In this document: piece by piece, positions 50,966 through 62,026 of the stretch
Layout: each line of letters opens with the position of its first letter
How positions within the stretch are numbered: the first letter of the stretch is position 1
Source of the DNA: an uncultured Microbacteriaceae bacterium
Lineage (GTDB): Bacteria > Actinomycetota > Actinomycetes > Actinomycetales > Microbacteriaceae
DNA length: 64,000 nt
NCBI GenBank assembly: GCA_947487835.1
Contig: CANKXX010000003.1
Location: 62,001 to 126,000 of the forward strand
Reading direction: 5' to 3'
Notes under the pieces: model-generated
Seen by the model: the letters and a program-made list of their open reading frames with translations, nothing else
What the model was told of the DNA's origin: nothing
The model's database searches: none
Made by a program: the position numbers and the translations under genes

Positions 50966-52081
50966 CTACTTCGTGTGCCCGCCGGTGCTCGCGAAGGCGC
51001 GGGCGAGGGCTGCCCCCGCCTCACGCAGGTAGCGTTGCGCATGCGCCTGCGCCGCGCTCCCGGAGCCGGCGAGCTCGGTGAGCGAGACGGCCAGAGCGAA
51101 GTCGCGCGTCGGCGCGCCGATGCGCCCCGCGACGAGGGCGGCCGGCACTCCCGCCGCCGCCGCGAGCGCGGCGACGTGGTGCGGCACCTTCCCGGCCGCG
51201 GACTGACCGTCGTACGCCCCCTCCCCCGTCACCACGAGGTCGGCCCCTCGGATCGCCTCCGCGAGGTCGAGGGCCGACGCGACGGCCGAGGATCCGGGGG
51301 TCAGCGCCGCGCCCCAGGCGAGCAGGCCGAAGCCGGCGCCGCCCGCAGCACCGGCGCCCGCCGTCTCCGGGTCTACCCCGTCGAGGAGGCCGGCGAGTCG
51401 CGCGAGCGCGGCGTCGAGCGCGATCACGTCCGCCGGGGACGCACCCTTCTGCGGGCCGAAGATCGCCGCAGCGCCGAGTGGACCCAGAAGCGGATTGGCC
51501 ACGTCGGTGAGCACGGATGCGCCGCCGGGCGGGAGGTCGCGCAGCCCGCGGAAGTCCACCTCGGCGACGGCGGCGAGCCCGCGGCCGCCCAGCGGCACGG
51601 GCCGGCCGGCGTCGTCGAGGAAGAGGGCACCGAGGGCCGCGAGAGCCCCGGCGCCGCCGTCCGTCGAGGAGCTGCCGCCGATGGCCAGCAGAAGGCGGCG
51701 GGCGCCGCCGTCCATGGCCGCGGCGATGGCCTGCCCGAAGCCGTACGTGTGCGCCTCCCCCGGCAGGAGCGGATCGAGCAGGGTCAGCCCGGATGCCGAT
51801 GCGAGCTCGACCACGGCGGTGCCGTCCGGCAGGAGGAGCCACTCCGTGGCGGCGGCGCGGCCGTCAGGCCCGAGTACCGTCACCGGCTTACGCTCCGAGC
51901 CGGGGACGGCGAGCGCGAACGCGTCGACGGTCCCCTCGCCGCCGTCGGCCATGGGGCGCAGGATCACGGCGTCCTGCGGGCGTTCGGCGGACCAGCCGGC
52001 CGCGAGGGCGCGCGCCGCGACGTCGGCGGCCGCGGACCCCTTGAACGAATCAGGTGCGAAAACGACGGACGACCCCGGCAC
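50966..52081 (-). CDS. Glycerate kinase (GarK/GlxK type)
   Basis: 371 residues. FAPDSFKGSAAADVAARALAAGW at the N-terminus, MADGGEGTVDAF and a Gly-rich IGGSSSTDGGAGAL motif are the type 1 glycerate kinase signatures; it phosphorylates D-glycerate to 2-phosphoglycerate, feeding glycolysis. A GTG start (52081-52079) preceded by GGGAGGAG. Unusually, the start codon and first codons lie inside one arm of a long inverted repeat (52067-52139), so translation may be controlled by RNA folding. No other glyoxylate genes are near. Confidence 0.93.
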   Translation of the reverse strand: MPGSSVVFAPDSFKGSAAADVAARALAAGWSAERPQDAVILRPMADGGEGTVDAFALAVPGSERKPVTVLGPDGRAAATEWLLLPDGTAVVELASASGLTLLDPLLPGEAHTYGFGQAIAAAMDGGARRLLLAIGGSSSTDGGAGALAALGALFLDDAGRPVPLGGRGLAAVAEVDFRGLRDLPPGGASVLTDVANPLLGPLGAAAIFGPQKGASPADVIALDAALARLAGLLDGVDPETAGAGAAGGAGFGLLAWGAALTPGSSAVASALDLAEAIRGADLVVTGEGAYDGQSAAGKVPHHVAALAAAAGVPAALVAGRIGAPTRDFALAVSLTELAGSGSAAQAHAQRYLREAGAALARAFASTGGHTK

Positions 52082-52139
52082 TGCACTCCTCCCGCTGGAC
52101 GTGTCGCCCAGCGTATCGAGTGCGGTGCCGGGGTCGTCC
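52067..52139 (-). promoter_or_regulatory. Long hairpin covering the glycerate kinase start codon
   Basis: Arms 52067-52087 and 52119-52139 match at 20 of 21 positions; the 31-base spacer contains the ribosome-binding site and an inner CGCTGG/CCAGCG pairing. In the mRNA the GTG start would be in the stem and the Shine-Dalgarno sequence in the loop region. Confidence 0.75.
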
Positions 52140-52157
52140 GACGGCGCAGTCAGTCGA

Positions 52158-52703
52158 TCAGCGACGGATCGCGGACTTCAGCCAACCCGCCGCGGGGCGC
52201 TGCTGCTCGCCCTGCTGAGCGGCGAGCACGATGAGCGCGGCCGTGAGCGCCGGGATGAGCCACTGGAGCACCTTCTGCTGCCCCTGCGCGGCGCGCAGGC
52301 CGGAGGACGACGTGGGCGACGCCTCGGTGGCACCCTCGACGGGCTCACCGATGTGGTCCGCCTGCTTCTTGCCGACGATGCCCGAGTAGAACGTCGTCAG
52401 GATGGCCGCACCGGTGACGGCGAGCTTGATGTTGGTGTTGGTGCGCGCCTCGCCCTGCTTGGCGAGGCGGTCCTTGTTGCCGAGGATGAGGCCGACGCCG
52501 CCGATGCCGTGCGTCACCATGGCCGCGAACTGCAGCGGGGACCAGCGGGCCCAGCCGATGGACGAGATGCGCAGGCGCTCGGTGGGGCTCTTGGCCTCGG
52601 AAGCGGCGCCGTTCAGGCCGACGACTCCCATGAGCGAGCCGCCGAACCAGGCCGCGAGGCCGAGGTCGTGCATGCTGCGGACGAGCGTGTTGCGTTGTGA
52701 CAC
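52158..52703 (-). CDS. Conserved hypothetical membrane protein
   Basis: 181 residues with about four hydrophobic segments (MHDLGLAAWFGGSLMGVVGLNG; FAAMVTHGIGGVGLILG; LAVTGAAILTTFYSGIVG; VLQWLIPALTAALIVLAA). GTG at 52703 with GAAGGAG upstream. It resembles small actinobacterial membrane proteins of unknown function; I do not recognise a named family. It stands between the small acidic protein gene and the glycerate kinase gene, same direction. Confidence 0.75.
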   Translation of the reverse strand: MSQRNTLVRSMHDLGLAAWFGGSLMGVVGLNGAASEAKSPTERLRISSIGWARWSPLQFAAMVTHGIGGVGLILGNKDRLAKQGEARTNTNIKLAVTGAAILTTFYSGIVGKKQADHIGEPVEGATEASPTSSSGLRAAQGQQKVLQWLIPALTAALIVLAAQQGEQQRPAAGWLKSAIRR

Positions 52704-52771
52704 GTGTACTCCTTCAGTTGATGGTGCGAGAGGGCCGGTCCCCGCGTCGGGGCCGGCCGGAAGAACGGGGA

Positions 52772-52936
52772 CTAGGCGGGTCCGCCCGCGATGTCCTCGT
52801 CGTCGACCCCGGTGCCGGGGTGGTCCATGAGGCCCGGGGACTCCGAGGGGCTGCCCGCGTCGTCCGCGTCACCGGCATCGTCGACGAGGTCGCCCTGGTC
52901 GAGGCCGCGCGGATCGGGCACTGTGCTGTCGGTCAT
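52772..52936 (-). CDS. Small acidic protein, 54 residues
   Basis: ATG at 52936, stop 52772-52774. Product begins MTDSTVPDPRGLDQGDLVDD and is rich in Asp, Gly, Pro and Ser with no hydrophobic segment, so it is probably disordered. It lies 68 bases upstream of the membrane protein gene in the same direction. Its composition is unlike the random shadow frames around it, which supports coding, but no function can be proposed. Confidence 0.55.
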   Translation of the reverse strand: MTDSTVPDPRGLDQGDLVDDAGDADDAGSPSESPGLMDHPGTGVDDEDIAGGPA

Positions 52937-53104
52937 GGCCAGAACCTACGCCGCGAAGGGCTCGCGGTTGACCCTCTCAGCAGACCGACAGCTTCATCTC
53001 AGTCCTCCGCGCCCCGATCGGGCCTGCGAGGAGCCCCGCTCCCGCCCCGTCCCCGGCGGGGTCAGGCCCTGCGGCGGCCGCAGCGCTGCCAGGAGCACGA
53101 CAGA

Positions 53105-53998
53105 ATGGGGGTGATGAGAGCCCGTGCCCTTCCCGCGCCCGCCCTCGTGGTCATCGCCATCGTCGCCGTGCAGTTCGGCAACGCCTTCGCCGGGTCGTTC
53201 CTCGACCAGGTCGGCCCGCTCGGCGCCGCGGCCCTGCGCCTCTTCTTCAGCGCGACGATCCTCGCGGCCGTCGTGCGCCCCCGCGTTCGCTCCTGGGACG
53301 CGCGCACCTGGATCGGCGTCGGCGTGCTCGGGCTCGCGCTGGCCGGCATGAACAGCCTCATCTACCTGGCCATCGCGGAGATTCCGATCGGCGTCGCCGT
53401 GACCGTCGAACTGTTCGGTCCGCTCGCCGTGGCCGTCGCCGGCACCCGACGGGTCCTGGACGCGGTCTGGGTGGTGCTCGCCGGTGCGGGCATCGCGCTG
53501 CTCGGCCTCGAGGCGGGCGGAACCCTGTCGGTCACGGGGCTGCTCCTCGCGGCGGGCGCGGCCGCGTTCTGGGCTCTCTACATCGTCGCGACGGCGCACC
53601 TCGGCTCCCGGGTCGGCGGTCTGGACGGCCTGTCCGTCGCCATGCTCGTCGCGCTCGTGCTCGTCCTGCCGTTCGGCGCCGGCCCGGCCCTCGGCGCGGT
53701 TGCCGCCGATCCCTGGCTCCTCGCCGTCTTCGCAGGCGTCGCGCTGCTCACCTCGTCGATCCCGTACTCGCTCGAGTTCATCGCGCTGAAGTCGATGCCC
53801 TCGCGAGTCTTCGGGGTTCTGTCGAGCCTCGGCCCGGCGGTCGCCGCGCTGGCCGGCCTCATCGTGCTGCATCAGGTGCTCACGCTTCCACAGCTTGCCG
53901 CGATCGTGCTGGTCACCGCGGCGAGCATCGGTGTCATCGCGACGTCCCGGACCCCGACCGAGATCGCCCCCGCCCCCGCCCCGGCCGGCTCCGTCTAG
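53105..53998 (+). CDS. EamA-family exporter (RhtA-like)
   Basis: 297 residues with ten hydrophobic segments in two EamA repeats. The pattern with AEIPIGVAVTVELFGPLAVAVAG and SSIPYSLEFIALKSMPSRVFGVLSSLGPAVAALAG matches the RhtA (threonine/homoserine exporter) branch. The ATG at 53105 has AGGAG nine bases upstream. The stop codon shares a CTAG tetranucleotide with the stop of the opposite gene, so the two convergent genes overlap by four bases. Confidence 0.88.
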   Translation: MGVMRARALPAPALVVIAIVAVQFGNAFAGSFLDQVGPLGAAALRLFFSATILAAVVRPRVRSWDARTWIGVGVLGLALAGMNSLIYLAIAEIPIGVAVTVELFGPLAVAVAGTRRVLDAVWVVLAGAGIALLGLEAGGTLSVTGLLLAAGAAAFWALYIVATAHLGSRVGGLDGLSVAMLVALVLVLPFGAGPALGAVAADPWLLAVFAGVALLTSSIPYSLEFIALKSMPSRVFGVLSSLGPAVAALAGLIVLHQVLTLPQLAAIVLVTAASIGVIATSRTPTEIAPAPAPAGSV

Positions 53999-55062
53999 CC
54001 CGGCTGCACGTTCCGGTCGGCGGCCTCGCCGGCGGCGGTGGCGGCGGCAGCAACAGGCGGGTCCGACTCTGCGGGCACCAGGTGGGCGTGCGCGGCCGCA
54101 TACCGCTTGGCCCGCCGGGCCTGCACGACGAGCATCGGCAGGATGATCGCGACGAGCACGGGGTACGTGACCACGATGATCCATGTGAACGTGACGAGGC
54201 CGTCAATACTGCCTCGCGCGAGATTCCAGACCTGCTGCAACCAGAGGCCGCCGAAGAGGAGCGCCAGCTGAGCAATCTGAAAGGGAAGATAGGAGGCCGC
54301 AATGCGGGCGTAGGTGGTGGCACGTTGACGGCCTTCATCGCTCAGGTCGTCACTCTTTCCACGCAGCACGACCCGGGCGATCGCCTTCTGCTCGCTGTAC
54401 CCGTTCCCGAGCGCGCGGCGCAGGTCCTTCGCCAGGGGCCACGACACGACCATGCAGGCGATCGATGACGACATCAGACCCAGCGCAACGCCCACGAGCG
54501 CCTCGGCGACGGACAACTTGCCGGCCTCGTCGAACGCAAGACCGAGCCCGACGATCACGCCGGTCGCGAGCATCGTCACGAGAACGAACACGAGCGCGAT
54601 CCGGGTCACCTTGCGCCTCACCACGGCGGGAGACCAGGAGACCCAGGGCCCGGCGTCCTTCGGTGCACTCGCCGTCCGTCGGCGGATGCGGCCCCCGACT
54701 CGTAGGCCCACCACCAGCAGGACCGCCGACACGATGATCACCACCACGACGGAGGACGTGATCGTCGGGGCTGCCGCCGCGACCACGACGGCCCCGAGCA
54801 CCGCAAGGAGTTCAGATGCCCCGACGACCAGGACGAGGCGACGGAAGCCCTTCCTGCCGTCCGTGGTGTCGGGATCGAAGATCAGGGTAGCGGCGGTGAG
54901 CCCGGCGAGGAGAGGGATCAGGGCGAGGCCCATGGCACTGAAGGCCGCAGCGAATGTCAGCCACTCCGGGTCAGCCGGCACCAGGAGCGCCACGCCGAAC
55001 CCGAGCGCTCCCGAGGCGACCGTGCCGAGGATCGCGACGAGGAAGATCCAGCGGAGCTTCAC
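53995..55062 (-). CDS. Multi-pass membrane protein of unknown function
   Basis: 355 residues from a GTG at 55062, with about eight hydrophobic segments in three clusters (residues about 5-60, 80-135, 160-230) and two more near 280-330, separated by basic loops (RIRRRTASAPKDAG, VVRRKVTRIA). No recognised motif. The start lacks a good ribosome-binding site. A short frame ending in TGA overlaps the GTG (GTGA), so coupling to a leader peptide is possible. Convergent with the EamA gene. Confidence 0.7.
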   Translation of the reverse strand: MKLRWIFLVAILGTVASGALGFGVALLVPADPEWLTFAAAFSAMGLALIPLLAGLTAATLIFDPDTTDGRKGFRRLVLVVGASELLAVLGAVVVAAAAPTITSSVVVVIIVSAVLLVVGLRVGGRIRRRTASAPKDAGPWVSWSPAVVRRKVTRIALVFVLVTMLATGVIVGLGLAFDEAGKLSVAEALVGVALGLMSSSIACMVVSWPLAKDLRRALGNGYSEQKAIARVVLRGKSDDLSDEGRQRATTYARIAASYLPFQIAQLALLFGGLWLQQVWNLARGSIDGLVTFTWIIVVTYPVLVAIILPMLVVQARRAKRYAAAHAHLVPAESDPPVAAAATAAGEAADRNVQPG

Positions 55063-55264
55063 GCGGCATCGACCGGCGTCGCCGGTGAAAGGTCGATGCG
55101 CGGGACATCGGAGGCGGAGACAGGCGTGCTGCAGGGACTGATGATCGTTCTCCTGGTGCTGTTCGGGGTGTCTCGAGCGTAGCCACGGCGCCACCGCCAC
55201 CCGCGCCCCAGTGTCGGCGCCCCCGCAGCCGCCCCTTTCCGCACCCGAGACAGGTCGGGAACGA

Positions 55265-55298
55265 CGGAACGCCCCGGCCAAGCGGCCAGGGCGTTCCG
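55265..55298 (-). terminator. Terminator of the arabinose transport operon
   Basis: CGGAACGCCC pairs with GGGCGTTCCG around an inner GGCC/GGCC pairing, 27 bases beyond the permease stop on the minus strand. Confidence 0.85.
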
Positions 55299-55324
55299 TT
55301 CTCATGCGGGAAGGCGGTGCGCGA

Positions 55325-56569
55325 TCAGGTCGTGGCCTTCGCGCCGCGGCTCTTGTTGAACACGTCGAACGCGACGGCGAGGAGCAGCACCAGGCCCTTG
55401 ATCAGGGACTGGTACTCGGTGCCGAGGCCGAGCAGCGACATGCCGTTGTTCAGCACGCCCATGATGAGACCACCGATCATGGCCCCGGTCACGGTGCCGA
55501 TGCCGCCGGTGACGGCCGCGCCACCGATGAACACCGCGGCGATGGCGTCGAGCTCGAAGCCGGCGCCGGCGCCCGGGAGCGCCGAGTCGCTGCGGGCGGT
55601 GAAGGCGATACCGGCGAGGGCCGCGAGCACACCCATGTTCACGAACAGCATGAAGTCGACGCGCTTGGTGTTCACCCCGGACAGCTGAGCGGCGTTGAGG
55701 TTGCCACCGCGGGCGTAGATGTGACGGCCGAAGATGCTGCGGTGCATGACCGCGGTGTAGAACAGCACGAGCACGGCGAGGATGACCAGCACGATCGGCG
55801 TGCCCTTGTAGCTGGCGAGCAGGTAGGTGACGCCGAGCACGAGCACCGCGATGAACGCGATCTTGGTGACGAACCAGGCGAACGGCTCGTCCTCGAGGCC
55901 GAGCTTGACGCGGGCGTTGCGCTCACGCACCTGCTGCAGCACGAGGAACAGGGTCGCGGCGACACCGAGAGCGACCGTGATCCACTCGAGGATCGACGTG
56001 CCGTTGGACGGGTCGGGCAGGTAGCCCGCGCCCACCGCGACGTACTCGTCGGGGAACGGCGTGATCGGGCGGTTGTTCAGCACGATCTGCGCCAGGCCTC
56101 GGAACGTCAGCATGCCCGCCAACGTCACGATGAACGCGGGTATGCCTACGTAGGCGACCCAGAAGCCCTGCCAGGCACCCACCAGGGCGCCGAGCGCGAG
56201 GCTCGCCAGGATGCTCGCCCACCAGGGCCAGCCCCAGTTCACGGCGAACACACCCGACATCGCGCCGACGAACGCGACGACCGACCCGACGGAGAGGTCG
56301 ATGTGCCCGGCGATGATGATCATCACCATGCCGATCGCGAGGATCAGGATGTAGGCGTTCTGGACGACGATGCTCGTGACGTTGCGGGGCTGGAGCAGCG
56401 TGCCGTCGGTGAGGATCTGGAACAGCACCACGATCAGCACGAGCGCGATGAAGATGCCGATCTGGCGCAGGCGGCTCGTCAGGAAGCTGAGGACGTTGCC
56501 GACCTGCGAAGGCTCGTTCGGCTTCTGCGGCGCCGGCTTGGGCGCCGCCACATCGGTCAGTTGGGACAT
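55325..56569 (-). CDS. mmsB: Multiple-monosaccharide ABC transporter permease (GguB/MmsB type)
   Basis: 414 residues with about eleven hydrophobic segments, longer than RbsC-type permeases, as usual for the GguB group. IIIAGHIDLSVGSVVAFVGAMSG is the family signature. ATG at 56569, seven bases after the ATPase gene. Works with the ATPase and the ChvE-like binding protein upstream; the system typically carries arabinose, galactose, xylose or glucose, and here araA and araD precede it. Confidence 0.93.
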   Translation of the reverse strand: MSQLTDVAAPKPAPQKPNEPSQVGNVLSFLTSRLRQIGIFIALVLIVVLFQILTDGTLLQPRNVTSIVVQNAYILILAIGMVMIIIAGHIDLSVGSVVAFVGAMSGVFAVNWGWPWWASILASLALGALVGAWQGFWVAYVGIPAFIVTLAGMLTFRGLAQIVLNNRPITPFPDEYVAVGAGYLPDPSNGTSILEWITVALGVAATLFLVLQQVRERNARVKLGLEDEPFAWFVTKIAFIAVLVLGVTYLLASYKGTPIVLVILAVLVLFYTAVMHRSIFGRHIYARGGNLNAAQLSGVNTKRVDFMLFVNMGVLAALAGIAFTARSDSALPGAGAGFELDAIAAVFIGGAAVTGGIGTVTGAMIGGLIMGVLNNGMSLLGLGTEYQSLIKGLVLLLAVAFDVFNKSRGAKATT

Positions 56570-56576
56570 TGGACGG

Positions 56577-58106
<1,530 letters not shown>

Positions 58107-58183
58107 GGCCTGCCTCGCTTGATCGCTGGTGTCTGGTGTTGTGTCGTGCTGTCGTGCGTGTCGTGCTGTCGCGCTGAGGGGGT

Positions 58184-58213
58184 GGTGCCGGGGGCCTCGC
58201 GGCCCCCGGCACC
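58184..58213 (-). terminator. Intra-operon hairpin between binding protein and ATPase genes
   Basis: GGTGCCGGGGGCC and GGCCCCCGGCACC, 13-bp perfect arms with a four-base loop, nine bases after the binding-protein stop. Bases 58140-58172 downstream repeat TGTCGTGCTGTCG twice. Confidence 0.85.
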
Positions 58214-58221
58214 GGTGCGGG

Positions 58222-59346
58222 CTATTCGCCCTGCTGGATCTCGTCCTCCGAGTAGTAACCGCTGTCGACGATGACCTCCATGAGGTTCTCCTTCGTCACG
58301 GTGACCGGCGGGAACTGCTTGGTCGGAACGTCCTTGACCTTGTTGTTGTAGGAGTCGGGCGCGTCGGGCTCGTTGCCGTTGAGCAGGTCGTCGACCATGG
58401 TCACGGCCTCCTTGCCCAGCAGGCGGGTGTCCTTGAAGATCGTCGAGTACTGCACGCCATCGAGGATGAGCTTGTCGGACGCCTTCTCGCCGTCCTGGCC
58501 CGTGATGATCGGCATCGCGTCGTCGGCGACACCGCTCGAGCGCAGGGCGTTGATGATGCCTCGCGACAGACCGTCGTACGGGGACAGTACGCCGTCGAGC
58601 ACCTGACCGGAACCGTAGAACCCGCTCAGCAGGTTCTCCATGCGGGCCTGTGCACCCTCGAGCTTCCACTGCTGGATCGCGACCTGGCTGAACTCGGACT
58701 GGCCGGAGCCGATCGTGACCTGGCCGGAGTCGAGGAAGGGCTTCAGGACGCTCATCGCGCCGTCGTAGAAGAACTGAGCGTTGTTGTCGTCGGGGCTGCC
58801 GGCGAAGACCTCGATGGTCTTCTTCTCGGTGCTGCCCGTCGGGTTGCCGTCCGCGTCGACGAGACCGAGGCCCTGGAGCAGGGAGTTGCCCTGCAGGACG
58901 CCGACCTGCTGGTTGTCGAAGGTCGTGTAGTAGTCCACGTCCTCGGTGCCGTTGATGAGGCGGTCGTACGCGATGACCTTGACGTCGTCGTCGGCCGCGG
59001 TCTTCAGCACCTGGGTGAGGGCGGTGCCGTCGATCGACGCGACGATGAGCGCCTTGGCACCCTTGTTCAGCATGGACTCGATCTGCGAGATCTGGTCCTG
59101 CACCTTGTCGTTCGCGTACTGCAGGTCGACCTTGTAGCCGAGCTCCTCGAGCGACGACTTGACGTTGTTGCCGTCGTCGACCCAGCGCTCGGAGGTCTTG
59201 GTGGGCATCGCAACGCCGACGAGGGCGCCCTCGTTGGAGCCCTCCTCCGCCGCGCCGCCGCCACCGCGCGTGCCGCCGGAGCAGGCCGCGAGCGAGACAG
59301 CGAGGCCCGCGGCAGCGAAGCCGACGAGTACCTTCTTCATCTTCAT
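58222..59346 (-). CDS. chvE: Multiple-monosaccharide-binding lipoprotein (ChvE/MmsE type)
   Basis: 374 residues. Signal peptide with lipobox SLAAC (Cys about residue 22), a Gly-rich linker, then the ChvE-type fold: [29 protein letters not shown] and [33 protein letters not shown] at 59346. First transporter gene after araA; a strong hairpin follows its stop. Confidence 0.93.
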   Translation of the reverse strand: MKMKKVLVGFAAAGLAVSLAACSGGTRGGGGAAEEGSNEGALVGVAMPTKTSERWVDDGNNVKSSLEELGYKVDLQYANDKVQDQISQIESMLNKGAKALIVASIDGTALTQVLKTAADDDVKVIAYDRLINGTEDVDYYTTFDNQQVGVLQGNSLLQGLGLVDADGNPTGSTEKKTIEVFAGSPDDNNAQFFYDGAMSVLKPFLDSGQVTIGSGQSEFSQVAIQQWKLEGAQARMENLLSGFYGSGQVLDGVLSPYDGLSRGIINALRSSGVADDAMPIITGQDGEKASDKLILDGVQYSTIFKDTRLLGKEAVTMVDDLLNGNEPDAPDSYNNKVKDVPTKQFPPVTVTKENLMEVIVDSGYYSEDEIQQGE

Positions 59347-59441
59347 GGGTTTTCTCTTTCGTTCTGTGGATGGTGCGTAAGGGATTTGGTGCTCCCCGGA
59401 TCGGGTTCGACCCGGCAAGTGGGGGTGGCCGAAGCGGCCGA

Positions 59442-60962
59442 TCAGAAGCCCTGGGCCAGGCGGTAGTACGCCTGGTTCCAGCGGACCTCCTTGGTGAACT
59501 CGCGCAGCGTCGTGTGCTCGTCGATGACGAGCAGCTCGGTGCGGGCGATCTCGGCGAAGTCGGCGAACGTCTCGATGCCGACCTGCGTGCTGAGCACGGT
59601 GTGGTGCGCCGCACCGGCCGTCAGCCACGCCGCAGCGGACGTGGCGAAGTCCGGGGCCGGCTTCCACACGGCGCGGGCGACCGGGAGGTTGGGCAGCGGC
59701 TCGTCGAGCGGGACGACCTCGACGACGTTCGCGGTGAGGCGGAAGCGCTCGCGCATGTCGGACATGGCGACCACGACGCCGGCGCCCGGGTCGGTGTCGA
59801 AGACCAGACGGACCGGGTCCTCGCGGCCACCGATGCCGAGCGGGTGCACCTCAAGCGACGGGCGGCTCGTGGTGAGGCTGGGGCAGACCTCGAGCATGTG
59901 CGCGCCGAGGATCTTCTCCTCACCGGGCACGAGGTGGTAGGTGTAGTCCTCCATGAGCGACGCGCCGCCGGGCAGGCCGGAGCCCATCACCTTCGCCACG
60001 CGCACGAGCACGGCCGTCTTCCAGTCGCCCTCGGCGCCGAAGCCGTAGCCGTCGGCCATGAGGCGCTGCACGGCGAGGCCGGGCAGCTGGCGGAGCCCGC
60101 CGAGGTCCTCGAAGTTGGTGGTGAAGGCGCCGAAGCCGCCCTCCTCGAGGAAGGAGCGCAGACCGATCTCGATCTTCGCGCCGTAGCGCAGGGAGTCGTG
60201 CCGGTCGCCGCCGCGGCGGAGCTCCGGCGCGACGTCGTAGAGGCGCTCGTACTCGTCGACGAGGGCGTCGACCTCAGCCTCCGTCGCCGCGTCCACGCGC
60301 TCGACGAGGTCGTTGACGCCCCACGTGTTCACGGAGACGCCGAGGCTGATCTCCGCCTCGGTCTTGTCGCCCTCGGTCACCGCGACGTTGCGCATGTTGT
60401 CGCCGAAGCGCGCGAGCTTGAGCGAGCGGACCGCGGCCCAGCCGGCGGCGGCGCGCACCCAGGAGCCGACCTTCGCGGTGACATCCGGGTTGGAGACGTG
60501 ACCGACGACGGTCTTGCGCGGCACGCCGAGGCGCGAGGCGATGTAGCCGAACTCGCGGTCGCCGTGCGCGGCCTGGTTCAGGTTCATGAAGTCGAAGTCG
60601 ATCTCGGACCACGGCAGAGCGACGTTCGCCTGCGTGTGCAGGTGCAGGAACGGCTTGCGCAGCGCGTCGAGGCCGGTGATCCACATCTTCGCGGGCGAGA
60701 ACGTGTGCATCCAGGCGATCACGCCGATGGTGGCGTCGGACGAGTTCGCGTCGAGCGCGAGGCGGCGGATGGAGTCCGCGTCCTTGAGAACGGGCTTCCA
60801 CACGATGCGCACGGGGATGTCGCTCGACTCGCCGAGGAGGCGCGCGACCTCCTGCGACTGCTCGGCGACCTGGCGGAGCGTCTCCTCGCCGTAGAGGTTC
60901 TGGCTCCCGGTGACGAACCAGATCTCGTAGGCGTCGAGGGACGTGGAGAGGGGGCTGCTCAA
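59442..60962 (-). CDS. araA: L-arabinose isomerase
   Basis: Converts L-arabinose to L-ribulose. 506 residues, standard length. [24 protein letters not shown] at the N-terminus, [12 protein letters not shown] in the substrate-binding region, and the catalytic Glu/His neighbourhoods [14 protein letters not shown] and [12 protein letters not shown]. The TTG start at 60962 overlaps the araD stop (TTGA) with AAGGAG upstream. Second enzyme gene of the arabinose operon. Confidence 0.97.
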   Translation of the reverse strand: MSSPLSTSLDAYEIWFVTGSQNLYGEETLRQVAEQSQEVARLLGESSDIPVRIVWKPVLKDADSIRRLALDANSSDATIGVIAWMHTFSPAKMWITGLDALRKPFLHLHTQANVALPWSEIDFDFMNLNQAAHGDREFGYIASRLGVPRKTVVGHVSNPDVTAKVGSWVRAAAGWAAVRSLKLARFGDNMRNVAVTEGDKTEAEISLGVSVNTWGVNDLVERVDAATEAEVDALVDEYERLYDVAPELRRGGDRHDSLRYGAKIEIGLRSFLEEGGFGAFTTNFEDLGGLRQLPGLAVQRLMADGYGFGAEGDWKTAVLVRVAKVMGSGLPGGASLMEDYTYHLVPGEEKILGAHMLEVCPSLTTSRPSLEVHPLGIGGREDPVRLVFDTDPGAGVVVAMSDMRERFRLTANVVEVVPLDEPLPNLPVARAVWKPAPDFATSAAAWLTAGAAHHTVLSTQVGIETFADFAEIARTELLVIDEHTTLREFTKEVRWNQAYYRLAQGF

Positions 60963-61669
60963 CTGATTGCTCCTTGGGGTGCTTGTCCGTAGACGTTCTG
61001 GTACCGGTCGAAGAGGGAGTCGATGGCGGCGGGGTCGATCGCGACCGGCTCGCCGAGCTGACGGGAGATGTGCACGGTGCGCGCGACGTCCTCGACCATG
61101 ACGGCCGCCTTCACCGCGTCCTTCGCGTCCTTGCCGATGGTGAACGGCCCGTGGTTGCGCATGAGCACGGCGCGGGAGCGGTGGCCCTTCAGGGTCTCCA
61201 CGATGCCGCGCCCGATCGAGTCGTCGCCGATGATCGCGAACGGGCCGACGGGGATCTCGCCGCCGAACTCGTCGGCCATGGCGGTGATGACGCAGGGGAT
61301 CGGCTCGTTCCGCGCGGCCCAGGCCACGGCGTAGGTGGAGTGCGTGTGCACGACGCCGCCGACGTCCGGCATGTTCCGGTACACGTAGGCGTGCGCGGCG
61401 GTGTCGCTCGACGGGGACCGGTCGGAGCCGGGGGTGTCGGGGATCACGTTGCCGTCGAGGTCGCAGAGGATCATGTTCTCGGGGCCGAGGTCGTCGTAGG
61501 AGACGCCGCTCGGCTTGATGACGAACAGGTCGGCGCCCGGCACGCGGCCGGAGACGTTGCCGCCCGTCCAGACGACGAGGCCGTAGCGGGTGAGCTCGGA
61601 GTGCAGCTTCGCGACGTCGGCACGGACGCGGGCGATGGCGACCTCGATCTCGGGAGAGTTCATGCTCAC
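60959..61669 (-). CDS. araD: L-ribulose-5-phosphate 4-epimerase
   Basis: Converts L-ribulose 5-phosphate to D-xylulose 5-phosphate. 236 residues. Class II aldolase fold: [28 protein letters not shown], then [20 protein letters not shown] with two zinc-binding histidines and RNHGPFTIG with the third. GTG at 61669 (an ATG two codons later is also possible); the start overlaps the stop of a short upstream ORF. araB (ribulokinase), needed to make its substrate, is not found intact here. Confidence 0.96.
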   Translation of the reverse strand: MSMNSPEIEVAIARVRADVAKLHSELTRYGLVVWTGGNVSGRVPGADLFVIKPSGVSYDDLGPENMILCDLDGNVIPDTPGSDRSPSSDTAAHAYVYRNMPDVGGVVHTHSTYAVAWAARNEPIPCVITAMADEFGGEIPVGPFAIIGDDSIGRGIVETLKGHRSRAVLMRNHGPFTIGKDAKDAVKAAVMVEDVARTVHISRQLGEPVAIDPAAIDSLFDRYQNVYGQAPQGAIS

Positions 61670-61788
61670 GCGGCGACCCCCCGGACGTCGGCGCGGACCG
61701 TACGCGAGGCGGCGCGGCCGGCGGGGACGCCCTGGCGCGCTTCTCCTGCGTACGTGTCGGCGGTCGTGTTCTGCGCGACGTCACTCAA
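61666..61788 (-). CDS. 40-codon ORF in the araB position, possible remnant
   Basis: A TTG at 61788 follows AAGGGAG at good distance and opens a 40-residue frame ([20 protein letters not shown]...) that ends exactly at a TGA overlapping the araD GTG. Ribosome-binding site, position just after the operon promoter and coupling to araD are what araB would have, but no ribulokinase motif is present. It may be the two ends of a deleted araB or a small leader protein. Coding is plausible, function unknown. Confidence 0.45.
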   Translation of the reverse strand: MSDVAQNTTADTYAGEARQGVPAGRAASRTVRADVRGVAA

Positions 61789-61849
61789 CTGGTCGACTCC
61801 CTTGTCTTCGCTTCCGGGCGGCCTGTGTTTCCGTTCCGTTCACTCGATC

Positions 61850-61865
61850 ATGTGAACGGTCACAT
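61850..61865 (-). promoter_or_regulatory. Palindromic operator of the arabinose operon
   Basis: ATGTGAACGGTCACAT: perfect ATGTGA/TCACAT arms around ACGG, eleven bases downstream of the -10 box. A LacI- or GntR-type AraR repressor would fit; no such gene is in the window next to it. Confidence 0.8.
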
Positions 61866-61876
61866 TGGCTCTGAGT

Positions 61877-61904
61877 ACTCTACCCCCGCGCCTGCGCGTG
61901 TCAA
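61877..61904 (-). promoter_or_regulatory. Promoter of the arabinose operon
   Basis: On the minus strand a perfect TTGACA (61904-61899), 16 bases and TAGAGT (61882-61877). The best sigma-70-type promoter in the window. Confidence 0.85.
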
Positions 61905-62026
61905 GCGCGGCGGGGGCGCGGGCGTCGGCGGTGCCGCGGCGGGGCGCCCCCGGTGGTCGTGCGGAGGCGCCCCGGGCGGCGGGGAAGCGGTAGCCCGGCC
62001 GGCGGCGGAAGGGTACGCAGGAAGGC

